A stretch of DNA of 60,480 bases from Lachnospiraceae bacterium (GCA_017396675.1 JAFQLB010000052.1:1-60480), one strand, 5' to 3'. Shown: positions 39,006-48,252, counted from the stretch's first letter. The notes: generated from the letters alone by a model not told the origin. Translations and numbers: made by a program.

Positions 39006-39824
39006 ATGGCAATTTATTCAGATTATCACCTGCACAGCGCCCATTCCTGCGACTCCCGGGCTTCCATGGAATCCATGATCCTTCACGGCATCCGTCTGGA
39101 CCTAAAATCCCTTTGCTTCACAGAGCATCACGATATCGGTCTGATCCCTTTTCCTCAGTCGCCGGAGCTTACCTTTCAGCTGGATACTCCTCCCTATTAC
39201 GAAGAGTGTCTCCGGCTGCGGGAAAAATATGCGGGGGAGATAGAGGTTCATTTCGGAGTGGAGCTTGGCATCCTCTCCCATAAGGGCAGAGAAATTACGG
39301 AATATGCGTCAGCCTGGCCCTTTGAATTTATCATTGCCTCCTCTCACCTGTGCGAAGGAATCGATGTCTACTATCCCAACTATTATCGGGGCAAGACAAA
39401 GGAAGAGGCCTACGGCATCTATTTTCAGTCAATTCTGGATAATCTGTCCGTATTCCATGACTTTGACGTCTACGGCCACCTGGATTACATCATCCGATAT
39501 GCTCCCTATGAGGAGAAAACATATTCCTACCATACCTACGGAGATTATCTGGATTCTATTCTCCACCATCTCATCCATGCCGGAAAAGGAATTGAGATCA
39601 ATACCGGAGGCATCAAAAAAGGACTGGCTCAGCCCCATCCCTGTACTGAGGTGATCCGGCGTTACAGGGAGCTTGGCGGTGAGATTATTACTGTAGGCTC
39701 CGACGCCCATCGTCCGGAGGACATGGCCGATCACTTTCGTTTGGCAGAAGACATCCTGAAAGAATGCGGCTTCTCGTATTATACGATTTTTAAAGAAAGA
39801 AAACCGAAATTTATTCGATTATAG
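39006..39824 (+). CDS. PHP-domain histidinol-phosphatase family protein
   Basis: A 272-residue metal-dependent phosphatase of the PHP family. DYHLHSAHSCDSRASMESM (first metal motif), FTEHHDIG and GSDAHRPEDMADHF (last motif) are the expected metal ligands. It resembles HisJ/HisK histidinol-phosphate phosphatases, which make histidinol in histidine synthesis, but no other his gene is near, so another phospho-substrate is possible. The ATG at 39006 follows AAAGGAG. It is first of a likely three-gene operon with the membrane protein and the hydrogenase. Confidence 0.85.
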   Translation: MAIYSDYHLHSAHSCDSRASMESMILHGIRLDLKSLCFTEHHDIGLIPFPQSPELTFQLDTPPYYEECLRLREKYAGEIEVHFGVELGILSHKGREITEYASAWPFEFIIASSHLCEGIDVYYPNYYRGKTKEEAYGIYFQSILDNLSVFHDFDVYGHLDYIIRYAPYEEKTYSYHTYGDYLDSILHHLIHAGKGIEINTGGIKKGLAQPHPCTEVIRRYRELGGEIITVGSDAHRPEDMADHFRLAEDILKECGFSYYTIFKERKPKFIRL

Positions 39825-39846
39825 AATTGTAGTGAGGAAAATGAAT

Positions 39847-40422
39847 ATGAAAAGCCAAAAACAAACCCATCAAAAACTCCTCGTCATCTCGCAAACCGGC
39901 GTGCTGATGGCTTTGCTGATTGTGCTGCAGGCAGTTACAAAACCGGCCGGTCAGTTGGTTACCGGCTCCTGTGTCAATGCGATTCTCGCAGTTGCCGCCT
40001 TGACCACAGGACTTCCCGGAGCAATCGCAATCTCCCTGATCTCTCCGCTGCTGGCCTTCCTTCTGGGGATTGCCCCTCAGATCCTGACCGTACCCGCTAT
40101 TATGGTTGGCAATACGGTATTCTCCGTTTTGCTCTGTCTGCTTCGAGACCCTGCTGACAGCATTTCCGCAAGGCAGATATTTGCCTGGCTTTGTGCCGCT
40201 TTGGGAAAGTTTGCCGTTCTCTATCTGACAGTCGTGTGGCTGATTTGTGGTCTGCTCTCTCCAATGCTTACGGATATGGGCATACTGAAGGGTCCCATGT
40301 CTGAGGTTCTTTCCGCCACCTTCAGCTATCCTCAGTTGATCACAGCTCTGATTGGAGGCGGAATCGCCGTTTTTACAGTACCGATCTTACGCAAGGCACT
40401 GCCTTTTCAATTACAACAATAA
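39847..40422 (+). CDS. ECF-transporter S-component-like membrane protein
   Basis: A 191-residue protein with five or six hydrophobic segments and short loops. It resembles substrate-binding S components of energy-coupling factor transporters, which use shared ATPase/EcfT modules encoded elsewhere. None are in this window. GAGG lies nine bases before the ATG at 39847; an ATG two codons earlier is also possible. It ends 21 bp before the hydrogenase gene, suggesting a role in supplying a cofactor or metal for it, but the substrate cannot be read from sequence. Confidence 0.65.
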   Translation: MKSQKQTHQKLLVISQTGVLMALLIVLQAVTKPAGQLVTGSCVNAILAVAALTTGLPGAIAISLISPLLAFLLGIAPQILTVPAIMVGNTVFSVLLCLLRDPADSISARQIFAWLCAALGKFAVLYLTVVWLICGLLSPMLTDMGILKGPMSEVLSATFSYPQLITALIGGGIAVFTVPILRKALPFQLQQ

Positions 40423-40443
40423 TCCCTGATTGGAGGAGCTTAC

Positions 40444-41931
40444 ATGCGCGGATATGATTCCTTTGTTACGGAAGTCAGAAAAAAAGTATTTACGGAGGTT
40501 GCCCGATTGGCCTATGAGGGAGGTGAATACGGACGAAAAATCGAAGAAATTCCCTACCGTATCGTTCCCGGAGAAATGGCCTCCCACCGGGAATCCATCT
40601 TTCTGGAACGAGCCATTGCCGGCGAGCGTGTCCGTCTTGCCATCGGTCTGCCTCTGCGCCCCGTCTATGAGCACAAGGCACTGTCCGACGGTATCAGTGC
40701 CAGTGCCATCGCGGAAAAATACTATGACCCTCCCCTGATCAATATCATCAACTACGCCTGTAATGCCTGTCCCACCAAGCAGGTACGGGTCACCGACGTC
40801 TGTCAGGGCTGCTTGAGCCGAAGCTGTCAGCAGGTCTGCCCCAGGGATGCGGTTACCTTCAAGCAGGGAAAATCCGTCATTCTTCAGGATAAATGCATCA
40901 AATGCGGTAAGTGCGCGGATGCCTGCCCCTATCACGCCATCGTCAGAATGGAGCGTCCCTGCGAAGTCGCCTGCGGTATGGACGCCATAGGCTCCGACGA
41001 GCACGGCCGCGCCCGGATCGACTATGATAAGTGTGTCTCCTGCGGACAGTGCCTTGTCAGCTGCCCCTTCGGTGCCATCGTGGATAAAGGGCAGATCTTC
41101 CAGCTGATCCATGCCATGAAGTCCGGCTTCAAGGTCTATGCCATTGTGGCTCCCGCCTTTGTGGGTCAGTTTGGCGATCTTTTGCCTCCCGAAAAGCTGA
41201 CAGCCGCTATGCGCATTCTTGGCTTTGAATCCGTTGTTGAAGTGGCTGTGGGAGCCGACCTGTGTACGCTTGACGAAGCCCGTGAATATCTGGAACGGAT
41301 TCCGGGCAAAAACACCTATATGGGTACTTCCTGCTGCCCAGCCTGGATCTCCATGGTGGAGACCTACTTCCCCGACCAGTTCGATCACATCTCCATGACC
41401 CTGACCCCCATGGTCCTCACCGCCCGTATGGTGAAAAAGGAGCATCCCGACGCCAAGGTATGTTTCATCGGTCCCTGTGCAGCCAAGAAGCTGGAGGCCA
41501 GCCGGGCGCATATCCGAAGCGATGTGGACTTCGTCCTTACCTTTGAAGAGCTGCAGGGGATGTTTGAGGCTAAGGATGTCTGGTTTGCCGACGTGGAAGG
41601 CAACGAACCTCTGAATCAGGCTTCCGGCGGCGGCCGCGGCTTTGCCGTCAGCGGCGGCGTTGCTTCCGCGGTACAGGAGGTTGTCCTCAAGCTGGCTCCT
41701 GAAGTGGAAATGAAGATCGCCGGAGCGGAGGATCTGCGGGAATGCCGAAAGATGATGGCACTTGCCAAGGCCGGTAAATACAACGGCTATCTGCTGGAGG
41801 GCATGGCCTGTCCCGGCGGATGCATTGCCGGCGCCGGAACCATCCGTCCCATCAAACAGTCCGCCAACCTGGTGGAAAAGTACAAAAAAGAGGCGCCCTT
41901 TGAGACGCCCCTCTATGATCCCTCGCCCTAA
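40444..41931 (+). CDS. Monomeric [FeFe] hydrogenase, group B type
   Basis: A 495-residue enzyme. The N-terminal 95 residues are unassigned. Residues 95-220 hold several cysteine clusters for [4Fe-4S] centres (CNACPTKQ, CIKCGKCADACP, CVSCGQCLVSCP). The H-cluster domain has the three signatures TSCCPAW, GPCAAKKLE and EGMACPGGCIAGAG. GPC in place of MPC, and GAG after GGC, mark group B rather than the well-studied group A. It should evolve or take up H2 with ferredoxin, though group B enzymes are little characterised. AGGAG precedes the ATG. Maturases HydEFG are not in this window. Confidence 0.88.
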   Translation: MRGYDSFVTEVRKKVFTEVARLAYEGGEYGRKIEEIPYRIVPGEMASHRESIFLERAIAGERVRLAIGLPLRPVYEHKALSDGISASAIAEKYYDPPLINIINYACNACPTKQVRVTDVCQGCLSRSCQQVCPRDAVTFKQGKSVILQDKCIKCGKCADACPYHAIVRMERPCEVACGMDAIGSDEHGRARIDYDKCVSCGQCLVSCPFGAIVDKGQIFQLIHAMKSGFKVYAIVAPAFVGQFGDLLPPEKLTAAMRILGFESVVEVAVGADLCTLDEAREYLERIPGKNTYMGTSCCPAWISMVETYFPDQFDHISMTLTPMVLTARMVKKEHPDAKVCFIGPCAAKKLEASRAHIRSDVDFVLTFEELQGMFEAKDVWFADVEGNEPLNQASGGGRGFAVSGGVASAVQEVVLKLAPEVEMKIAGAEDLRECRKMMALAKAGKYNGYLLEGMACPGGCIAGAGTIRPIKQSANLVEKYKKEAPFETPLYDPSP

Positions 41932-41999
41932 TCGACGGTGAGATTAAGAAAACGTAAACCGAAAAAAGTGCCGGAGGGACGACCACCTTCTGCTTCGGA

Positions 42000-42459
42000 G
42001 GAATCCGTTCTGCAGACTTTCGTTGGATTTATCAGCCTCCTGCTTTTCAACCATGCTGCGACCCGAAACGTTGTCTGAGCCCTTAGGAGCCCATAGAAGA
42101 TGATAATCCACAGTAGGATACAAACAGCTATCACCAAACTTCAAGAAAAAACCGGTCGTATTGGCTTGGGAGGCACAGGCGCGCACAGATTATGATTTGT
42201 GACGCGCCGCTTCTGATTGGAGTCCATTCCAACAGAAGCTGAATCGGACATCCTTGTCCGATTCGCGCTGACACCTGTGCGCCTGTATCTCCCAAGCTCA
42301 AATGACCGGGCTTTTTTCAAGGCGTTCTTATGATAGCCGTTTGTATTCTACTGTGATGATTATATTTACGGGCTCCTAAGGGTGAGTTCACGTGCAGGGT
42401 CGCTAACGGGCATTTGAAAAGCAGGAGGCGATAAATCTCGAAAGTCAAAGTTGGATCCC
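42000..42459. repeat. 460-bp imperfect inverted-repeat element, non-coding
   Basis: This fills most of the 540-bp gap between the hydrogenase and the flavoprotein gene. A left arm (about 42000-42190) is the imperfect reverse complement of a right arm (about 42270-42459), with ends GGAATCC and GGATCCC. Shared landmarks include CCTCCTGCTTTTCAA, CCCTTAGGAGCCC, ACAGTAG-ATACAAAC-GCTATCA and CTTGGGAG-ACAGGCGC. The centre holds three further hairpins, one a perfect 10-bp stem with 4-base loop (42241-42250 with 42255-42264). No convincing gene is inside. An 86-bp outer module (42371-42456) recurs at 60393-60480. It is a MITE-like element or a large structured RNA. Confidence 0.85.
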
Positions 42460-42469
42460 CCCAAAACAG

Positions 42470-43879
42470 CTACTTTTTTCCGGCCAGCCTCTGTCCCATC
42501 AGCACACCCATCATGGAAGCCATCATCAATCCTCTGGTCCAGCCGCTGGAATCGCCCAAACAATACAGACCTGCCAGATTGGTGGTAAAATCCGGCGTCA
42601 TTTTGATCCGGTTGCTGTAGAATTTGAGTTCCGGAGAGTAGAGCAGCGTTTCGTTGGCCGCAAACCCCGGTACCACGTGATCCACTGCCTGAATAAAGTT
42701 GATGATATTGAGCATGGCGCGATACGGCATGGCCGCCGTAATGTCACCTGCCACTGCATCCGGCAGCGTGGGTTTCACATTGGACTGATTCAATTCCTTC
42801 TGCCACGTCCGCTTACCGTCCAGAATATCTCCGTAGCGCTGTACCAGAATCTTGCCGTCTCCCAGCATATTGGTCAGCTCTCCCACCTTCTGGGCGTAGG
42901 CAATGGGCTGATTGAAGGGATAGGTAAAATTGTGAGAGCACAGAATGGCCAGGTTTGTATTGGAAGACTTCAGTTCCTTATAGGAGTGTCCGTTCACCAC
43001 GGCAAGATCGTTGTCGTAGTTTTCCTGACTGACAAAGCCTCCCGGATTCTGGCAGAAGGTACGCACCTTATTCTTAAAGGGCAGGGGATATCCGATCAGC
43101 TTGGACTCGTACAGAATGTTGTTCACATCCTCCATGATCTCATTGCGTACCTCTACCCGGACACCGATATCCACCGTCCCCGGCTTATGATCCAGTCCGT
43201 ATCTGCTGCAGAGCTCCTCCAGCCACCCGGCGCCCTTTCTTCCGGTGGCCACCACAATATCCCGGGCATAGATGCTTTGCTCCTGCCCTTTTCCGGAGGC
43301 TTCCTCTATGATCACTCCTTTGCACACATCCCCCTCTATGATCAGATCCCTGCAGCGATAGCCGAACAGAATCTCTACTCCATGGTCTGTCAGATACTGC
43401 TGAATGCTGCCGTAAATCTGCTGGGCTTTTTCCGTTCCCAGATGACGGATGGGGCAGTCCACCAGCTTCAGCCCCGCCTGGATTACCCGTTTACGGATGT
43501 CCTTTATCTCTTTTTCATTTCCTACACCTTCCACCCTTGTATCGGCTCCGAATTCCAGATAGATCCTGTCCGTGTAGTCGATCATCTCCTGTGCAAAGTT
43601 CTCTCCGATCAGCTCCGGAAGATCGCCTCCCACCTCATAGCTTAAGGACAGCTTGCCGTCGGAAAAGGCTCCTGCCCCCGAAAATCCCGTGGTAATATGG
43701 CAATAGGGCTTACAATTTACACATACCTTTGTCTGAACCTTGGGACATTTCCTTTCCCCAATCGGTCTTCCCTTTTCCACAATCAAAATACGCCGTCCGC
43801 TGTTTTGTCTTACCAGCTCCAGAGCCGTAAATATCCCTGCCGGCCCGGCACCTACAATACAAATATCCGCATTTCTCAT
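42470..43879 (-). CDS. FAD-dependent dehydrogenase-like protein (COG2509 type)
   Basis: A 469-residue flavoprotein. The N-terminal dinucleotide fold CIVGAGPAGIFTALEL (GxGxxG at residues 10-15) is followed by a conserved cysteine-bearing stretch CPKVQTKVCVNCKPYCHITTG and GAGAFSDGKLSLS. A second FAD contact, YCLGDSSGWTRGLMMASMMG, lies near the C-terminus. This pattern is seen in widespread uncharacterised oxidoreductases, and substrate is unknown. GGGGAGG precedes the ATG. It starts 11 bp after the DUF2804 gene on the same strand. Confidence 0.85.
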   Translation of the reverse strand: MRNADICIVGAGPAGIFTALELVRQNSGRRILIVEKGRPIGERKCPKVQTKVCVNCKPYCHITTGFSGAGAFSDGKLSLSYEVGGDLPELIGENFAQEMIDYTDRIYLEFGADTRVEGVGNEKEIKDIRKRVIQAGLKLVDCPIRHLGTEKAQQIYGSIQQYLTDHGVEILFGYRCRDLIIEGDVCKGVIIEEASGKGQEQSIYARDIVVATGRKGAGWLEELCSRYGLDHKPGTVDIGVRVEVRNEIMEDVNNILYESKLIGYPLPFKNKVRTFCQNPGGFVSQENYDNDLAVVNGHSYKELKSSNTNLAILCSHNFTYPFNQPIAYAQKVGELTNMLGDGKILVQRYGDILDGKRTWQKELNQSNVKPTLPDAVAGDITAAMPYRAMLNIINFIQAVDHVVPGFAANETLLYSPELKFYSNRIKMTPDFTTNLAGLYCLGDSSGWTRGLMMASMMGVLMGQRLAGKK

Positions 43880-43890
43880 ATTTGCCTCCC

Positions 43891-44913
43891 CTAATATCGG
43901 TTGTGTACCTCCTCCGCAAAGCAGAGCAGGTCCTTGATCTCAAGCACCTTTCCGTCATCCAGTACCGCCTTGCCGGTCATCCTTCCAAAGACCTGATGCT
44001 GGTTCGTCTCCACGATCACCATGGCCGTATGTGCCGCTCTGTCGATGATAGGAACAAACTCCATCTCAAACCTTCCGTCATCGGAGGTAAACTGCCAGGG
44101 CTTTACATAGCTGTCCTTTGGAATGTGGAAGGTGACCTCCGAAAGCTTGTGTCCCACTCCGTCATAAAACAGTATATTCTCAGTGGCCGCGGAAGTATCT
44201 CCAAATCCATAGCCGATATTAAAACCGAAGGGCTTACCCTCCACTACGCCGTTGCCGGAGCCCCAATACCAGCGATTATCATATGTCCACACGCCTCTTC
44301 CCCAGTCCAGCGTCCCGAAGTCCAGGGCAGGATCCAACTCGTATCTTCTACCGTCAAACTCCGCCCATCCGGAGGCAGGCATGCAGTTGATCTTCTGATT
44401 GTAGTAAAAGGCCGTCTTTTTCTCCTTCCAGGGAGTGGCGATGACCATGGTATCCATGGGAGGCTGTGCCAGCGTAATATCGCAGGCAAAGGGCTTATCT
44501 CCCAGAAACCGCTCAAAGGAGCAGCGGATCCTTCTGCTTCCCTCTTCCACCAAAAATTCAAGGGACAGCCGTTTGTCCCGATACCGGGTATTTCCCGAGG
44601 AAGAATCTGCCGGCAGCTTCAATTTCCCCATAGGAAATGCATTCAGAATGGTCTCCGTATGTTCCCAGGGCTTTTCAAAATCCAGTAATGATACGGACTG
44701 CAGACCCACATAGCCGTTATCCGATACGGTGAACGCCAGCCCGAAGCCCTGCCCTATCACAAGGTAATAGTCCCATTCCTTGATACGGAATGCCGGAGCC
44801 TTGATATCCTTCCTGTCATATGTAAACACCAGAGATCTGGCCCATCCCGGCTCTCTGAGTTCTCCTCTGTCGTTTAACAGCGGCTGCCTCGTGGTTACCT
44901 CGTGATTTCTCAT
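43891..44913 (-). CDS. DUF2804 domain protein
   Basis: A 340-residue soluble protein matching the DUF2804 family: RQPLLNDRGELREPGWARSLVFTYDR at the start, then a beta-rich body with GTLDWGRGVWTYDNRWYWGSGNG. Family members are mostly annotated as unknown; the fold suggests a lipocalin/carotenoid-hydratase-like binding protein, which is an inference. The ATG at 44913 has GGGGAG ten bases upstream; the frame upstream is not supported. It is co-directional with the flavoprotein and may form a two-gene operon. Confidence 0.8.
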   Translation of the reverse strand: MRNHEVTTRQPLLNDRGELREPGWARSLVFTYDRKDIKAPAFRIKEWDYYLVIGQGFGLAFTVSDNGYVGLQSVSLLDFEKPWEHTETILNAFPMGKLKLPADSSSGNTRYRDKRLSLEFLVEEGSRRIRCSFERFLGDKPFACDITLAQPPMDTMVIATPWKEKKTAFYYNQKINCMPASGWAEFDGRRYELDPALDFGTLDWGRGVWTYDNRWYWGSGNGVVEGKPFGFNIGYGFGDTSAATENILFYDGVGHKLSEVTFHIPKDSYVKPWQFTSDDGRFEMEFVPIIDRAAHTAMVIVETNQHQVFGRMTGKAVLDDGKVLEIKDLLCFAEEVHNRY

Positions 44914-45122
44914 CTGTCGTATTCTCCCCTTTCCGGAAATACTGCTGTTCTGATCAGGTTCTTTCAGACAATATCCTTCATGGTGCATTTTACCATATTT
45001 TTATGCAGATATCCATCTAAACGCATAAATGTTGTCAACAAACACGATATCTTCCACTACACGATACATCATGAAGTATCTGTGGTGCAAGAAATATAAT
45101 CATCTAAAACGTTCTGCGCCGC

Positions 45123-45151
45123 TTGCAACCTCTCTCTTTTTTTGATACACT
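45123..45151 (+). promoter_or_regulatory. Predicted promoter of the aminotransferase gene
   Basis: TTGCAA (45123-45128), 17 bp, TACACT (45146-45151). It overlaps the 5' end of the longest open frame, so translation must start downstream, at 45189. The 276-bp region from 44913 to 45189 shows no gene. Confidence 0.65.
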
Positions 45152-45188
45152 GGAAAGAACAATGAAAAAAATCGGAGGAAGGATCAGT

Positions 45189-46478
45189 ATGAAACCATAT
45201 AAAGAGCTTGATAAACAGGAGCTGCTTGCATTGAAGGATACTCTGGAAAAAGAATTTGAAGTGACAAAGGGTAAGGGCATGCGCCTGAACATTGCCAGAG
45301 GCAAGCCGGACTTTAACCAGCTGGATCTTTCTATGCCTATGATGGATGAGATCAACAGCAAGTCTGATATGCGTACGCTGCTGGGAAATGACACCCGTAC
45401 CTACGGTGACCTGGACGGTATCGGTGAGTGCCGCCGGCTGATGGCCGCCATGATGTCTGTGGAAAAAGACAATGTGGTGATCTGCGGCAACTCCAGCTTA
45501 AATATTATGTATGACACAGTATCCCGTTCCGTGACTCAGGGTGTCAACGGACATACCCCCTGGTGCAAGCTTGACGAGGTAAAGTTTCTTTGTCCCGTAC
45601 CGGGTTATGACAGGCATTTTAAGATCACGGAGTATTTCGGCATCGAGATGATCAATATTCCTCTGTATGAGGACGGTCCCGATATGGATCTGGTAGAAAA
45701 GCACGTGAATAATGACCCTGCCGTTAAGGGTATCTGGTGTGTTCCCAAGTATTCCAACCCGACGGGAATCAGTTATTCCGACGAAACGGTGCGCCGGTTC
45801 GCCAATCTGCGTCCTGCCGCACCGGATTTCCGGATCTACTGGGATAATGCCTACTCTCTGCACCATCTGTATCCGGACAACAGAGATGAGATTTTAAGCA
45901 TCAAGGAGGAATGTGACAAGGCCGGTAATCCGGATATGTACTACATTTTCTCCTCCACCTCCAAAATCAGCTTCCCCGGTTCCGGAATATCGGCCATTGC
46001 CTCCTCTCCGGCCAACGTGAAGCACATTCTGCATCAGATGAGCATTCAGACCATCGGCCACGATAAGATCAATCAGCTGCGTCACGCCAGATTCTTCAAG
46101 GACTTTGCCGGACTTCAGGCACATATGGACAAGCACGCCGAGCTGATGCGTCCCAAGTTCGAGCTGGTAGCCGATACCCTGGAAAAGGAGCTTGGGGGAC
46201 TGGACATCGGTGTCTGCACCAGACCCAGAGGCGGCTACTTTATCTCCTTTGATTCCATGCCCGGCTGTGCCATTGACATCGTAGCCAAGTGCAAGGAGCT
46301 GGGGCTGATCCTGACAGAAGCCGGTGCTTCCTATCCCTACGGTAAGGATCCTCAGGATACCAATATCCGGATTGCTCCCACCTTCCCGGAGCTTCCCGAG
46401 TTGAAAGAAGCCGTCTTGGCCTTTGCTCTGTGTGTCAAGCTGGTGAGTGTAAACAAGCTGCTGCGTGAGAACAACTAG
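45189..46478 (+). CDS. Aspartate aminotransferase, MocR-like class I/II PLP enzyme
   Basis: A 429-residue PLP-dependent aminotransferase. GKPDFNQLDLS, the PKYSNPTG substrate/PLP segment, IYWDNAYS and the Schiff-base lysine in FSSTSKISFPGSGISAI are visible. The sequence belongs to the aspartate aminotransferase group found in Corynebacterium and Clostridia (family often called Aminotran_MocR, here without any DNA-binding domain). The likely reaction is aspartate plus 2-oxoglutarate to oxaloacetate and glutamate. The ATG at 45189 follows GGAGGAAGG. It is a single-gene unit with its own promoter. Confidence 0.87.
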   Translation: MKPYKELDKQELLALKDTLEKEFEVTKGKGMRLNIARGKPDFNQLDLSMPMMDEINSKSDMRTLLGNDTRTYGDLDGIGECRRLMAAMMSVEKDNVVICGNSSLNIMYDTVSRSVTQGVNGHTPWCKLDEVKFLCPVPGYDRHFKITEYFGIEMINIPLYEDGPDMDLVEKHVNNDPAVKGIWCVPKYSNPTGISYSDETVRRFANLRPAAPDFRIYWDNAYSLHHLYPDNRDEILSIKEECDKAGNPDMYYIFSSTSKISFPGSGISAIASSPANVKHILHQMSIQTIGHDKINQLRHARFFKDFAGLQAHMDKHAELMRPKFELVADTLEKELGGLDIGVCTRPRGGYFISFDSMPGCAIDIVAKCKELGLILTEAGASYPYGKDPQDTNIRIAPTFPELPELKEAVLAFALCVKLVSVNKLLRENN

Positions 46479-46534
46479 GGAAACGCTGATTAAAGCCTTT
46501 CCCGCGCCGGATTTCTGCAGTACTCGGTACAATT

Positions 46535-46560
46535 ACAGCCGCCTCAACAGAGGCGGCTGT
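46535..46560. terminator. Hairpin between convergent aminotransferase and DUF11 genes
   Basis: A perfect 11-bp GC-rich stem (46535-46545 with 46550-46560) and an AACA loop. There is no clear T run on either side. It is probably a bidirectional transcription end or 3' RNA stabiliser. Confidence 0.6.
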
Positions 46561-46601
46561 CTGACGGTATCAGTCTGTACCGAATATCAATCTTTCTCGT
46601 A

Positions 46602-47453
46602 TTATACAATTCCGGATACTTTGAGGACGCTGACTCCCGGAGTCACTGTCCACTGTCCGGTCTCATCATCCTGTACATAGGAAGCGCTCGGCACGGTAAT
46701 CTGACCGGGTACCGTCTGAAACAGTCCGGTCTCATCGGAATACGTGTAATTTGCCGGTGCCGTCCAAGGTTGGGCGTTATAGGTGACGGTAATGGGATTC
46801 AGAATCGGATTGAACTGATCCGTTACCTGCACATTATCTGTTGTCACTGCCGCAGTATTTCCAGTGTTCTGGATGACAAAGGTGTAGACTAACTGGCCGT
46901 TTTCCACCACAGACTCGGGACACATGGATTTGCTGATGATCAGGGATGCACCGGAGGCTGCCGTGATCGTGTCCGTTACTCGCACCTCTGTGATTCCTGC
47001 TCCTGTAATCACCGCATTGTTTGTAATGGTACTGCCGGCAGAGGGCGGGGCATAGGAATTGACCAAAGCCTCATAAACCAATACCACATTGCCTCCTGCG
47101 GGAACATTGATTCCACTAAATACCAGAGGCGGTCCCTCATTCACACCGACACCCGTCTGCAGTACTCCGTTCTGAAAATATTTGACCGATCCCGTTGCGT
47201 AAGTTAATGGCGTCAGCGTCCGGATCCCAAAGGGATACGTACCCAAATCATCCGTTACCGTCAGCCCGTTCAGTGCAGCGGTTCCGGAATTCACAATACT
47301 GATCGTATACGTCACTCTGTCTCCTACCCGATAATCCTCCGTCAATGACGTCTTGGCCGCAGACAGTACTTCCACCAGCTCTCCTGTCACAACGTTAGAA
47401 TTGATTACATTGTCGTTGTAGGACAGAGTTGCCTGATTGTAAAAGGTTGACAT
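46602..47453 (-). CDS. DUF11-repeat protein without signal peptide
   Basis: A 283-residue protein with two immunoglobulin-like DUF11 repeats (about 25-155 and 165-283), each starting near YRVGDRVTYTISIVNSGT or VVENGQLVYTFVIQNTGN and continuing with V-T-D. Such repeats normally occur in long secreted surface proteins. Here there is no signal peptide, no LPXTG and no membrane segment, and the sequence starts directly at MSTFYNQATLSYND. The ATG at 47453 has AAGGAG nine bases upstream. A sporulation or cell-surface role reached by another route is a guess. It stands alone between convergent and co-directional neighbours. Confidence 0.75.
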   Translation of the reverse strand: MSTFYNQATLSYNDNVINSNVVTGELVEVLSAAKTSLTEDYRVGDRVTYTISIVNSGTAALNGLTVTDDLGTYPFGIRTLTPLTYATGSVKYFQNGVLQTGVGVNEGPPLVFSGINVPAGGNVVLVYEALVNSYAPPSAGSTITNNAVITGAGITEVRVTDTITAASGASLIISKSMCPESVVENGQLVYTFVIQNTGNTAAVTTDNVQVTDQFNPILNPITVTYNAQPWTAPANYTYSDETGLFQTVPGQITVPSASYVQDDETGQWTVTPGVSVLKVSGIV

Positions 47454-47570
47454 ACTAGATTTCTCCTTTTTTTTCATTTTTCTATACTATATGACAAAAG
47501 GAGAAATTCTGTTCCCATCCTATCCATGCCATCATTTTTTCGATCCGATTCTCAGTAATTTCTCTATCCC

Positions 47571-48107
47571 TCATTCAACGGGTATGTTTCTTTCCTCTCG
47601 TTTCCGGTACAGAAATATCATCTCCTCCAGAGACGCGATCCCGGCAATGACCGCAATGGCGAAGCAAACGGGAACCGCAAAAGGATGGTGGATCACATAG
47701 GGTATGGTAAAGATGGCCAATCCGCTGATCTTATTCATCCGTGTGTGACGGGCAGAGAATTGATGGTATTTGACTGCCGACATGGTGTAGGTGATCAGCC
47801 GCATCAGAATCACTGCAGCCACCAGCCTCCAGATTTCTTCCGGAAGCACCGCCCACATCACCGGAAACAGCTTGATCAGCATGATGCCGTAAAACAATAG
47901 ATCTGCCGCACTGTCCAGCTTGGCTCCCAGTTCACTGGTGGCCTTGCAGAGCCTGGCAATGGCTCCGTCCAACACGTCACTGATCCCGCAAAAGGTATAT
48001 AAGGCATAGAAATTTGTGGAAAATGATTTGGTAAATATCAATCCCGATGCTCCCGCGATCCGCAAAATCGTGATCAGATTGGGAAGCCTCTTTATCACCG
48101 CAGACAT
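47571..48107 (-). CDS. CDP-alcohol phosphatidyltransferase family protein
   Basis: A 178-residue membrane enzyme with about five hydrophobic segments. The catalytic motif D-G-x2-A-R-x8-G-x3-D-x3-D is present in DVLDGAIARLCKATSELGAKLDSAAD. It transfers a phosphatidyl group from CDP-diacylglycerol to an alcohol: glycerol-3-phosphate (PgsA-like), serine or inositol-phosphate. The acceptor cannot be told from sequence. The ATG at 48107 has GGAGG ten bases upstream. Confidence 0.85.
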   Translation of the reverse strand: MSAVIKRLPNLITILRIAGASGLIFTKSFSTNFYALYTFCGISDVLDGAIARLCKATSELGAKLDSAADLLFYGIMLIKLFPVMWAVLPEEIWRLVAAVILMRLITYTMSAVKYHQFSARHTRMNKISGLAIFTIPYVIHHPFAVPVCFAIAVIAGIASLEEMIFLYRKREERNIPVE

Positions 48108-48252
48108 TTGGCATCTTCCTCCGTGGTTTTGCTTTTCTCCCAGATTGTAACAAAAAAACACTTCCTTGACAATCTCTGCTCACAAAAATACAATACGGAA
48201 TATAAAATCTGCTCCGCTTCTTTGATAAGAAGAAATCAAGAAAGGAGGAGCA

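Noticed and set aside
41928..42186. Small reading frames inside the 460-bp element
   Set aside because: They lie in the hairpin arms, have no ribosome binding site, and show no recognisable protein features.
42371..42459. Group II intron end
   Set aside because: No reverse transcriptase, no domain V-like hairpin and no GUGYG boundary in the right context; the inverted-repeat layout fits poorly.
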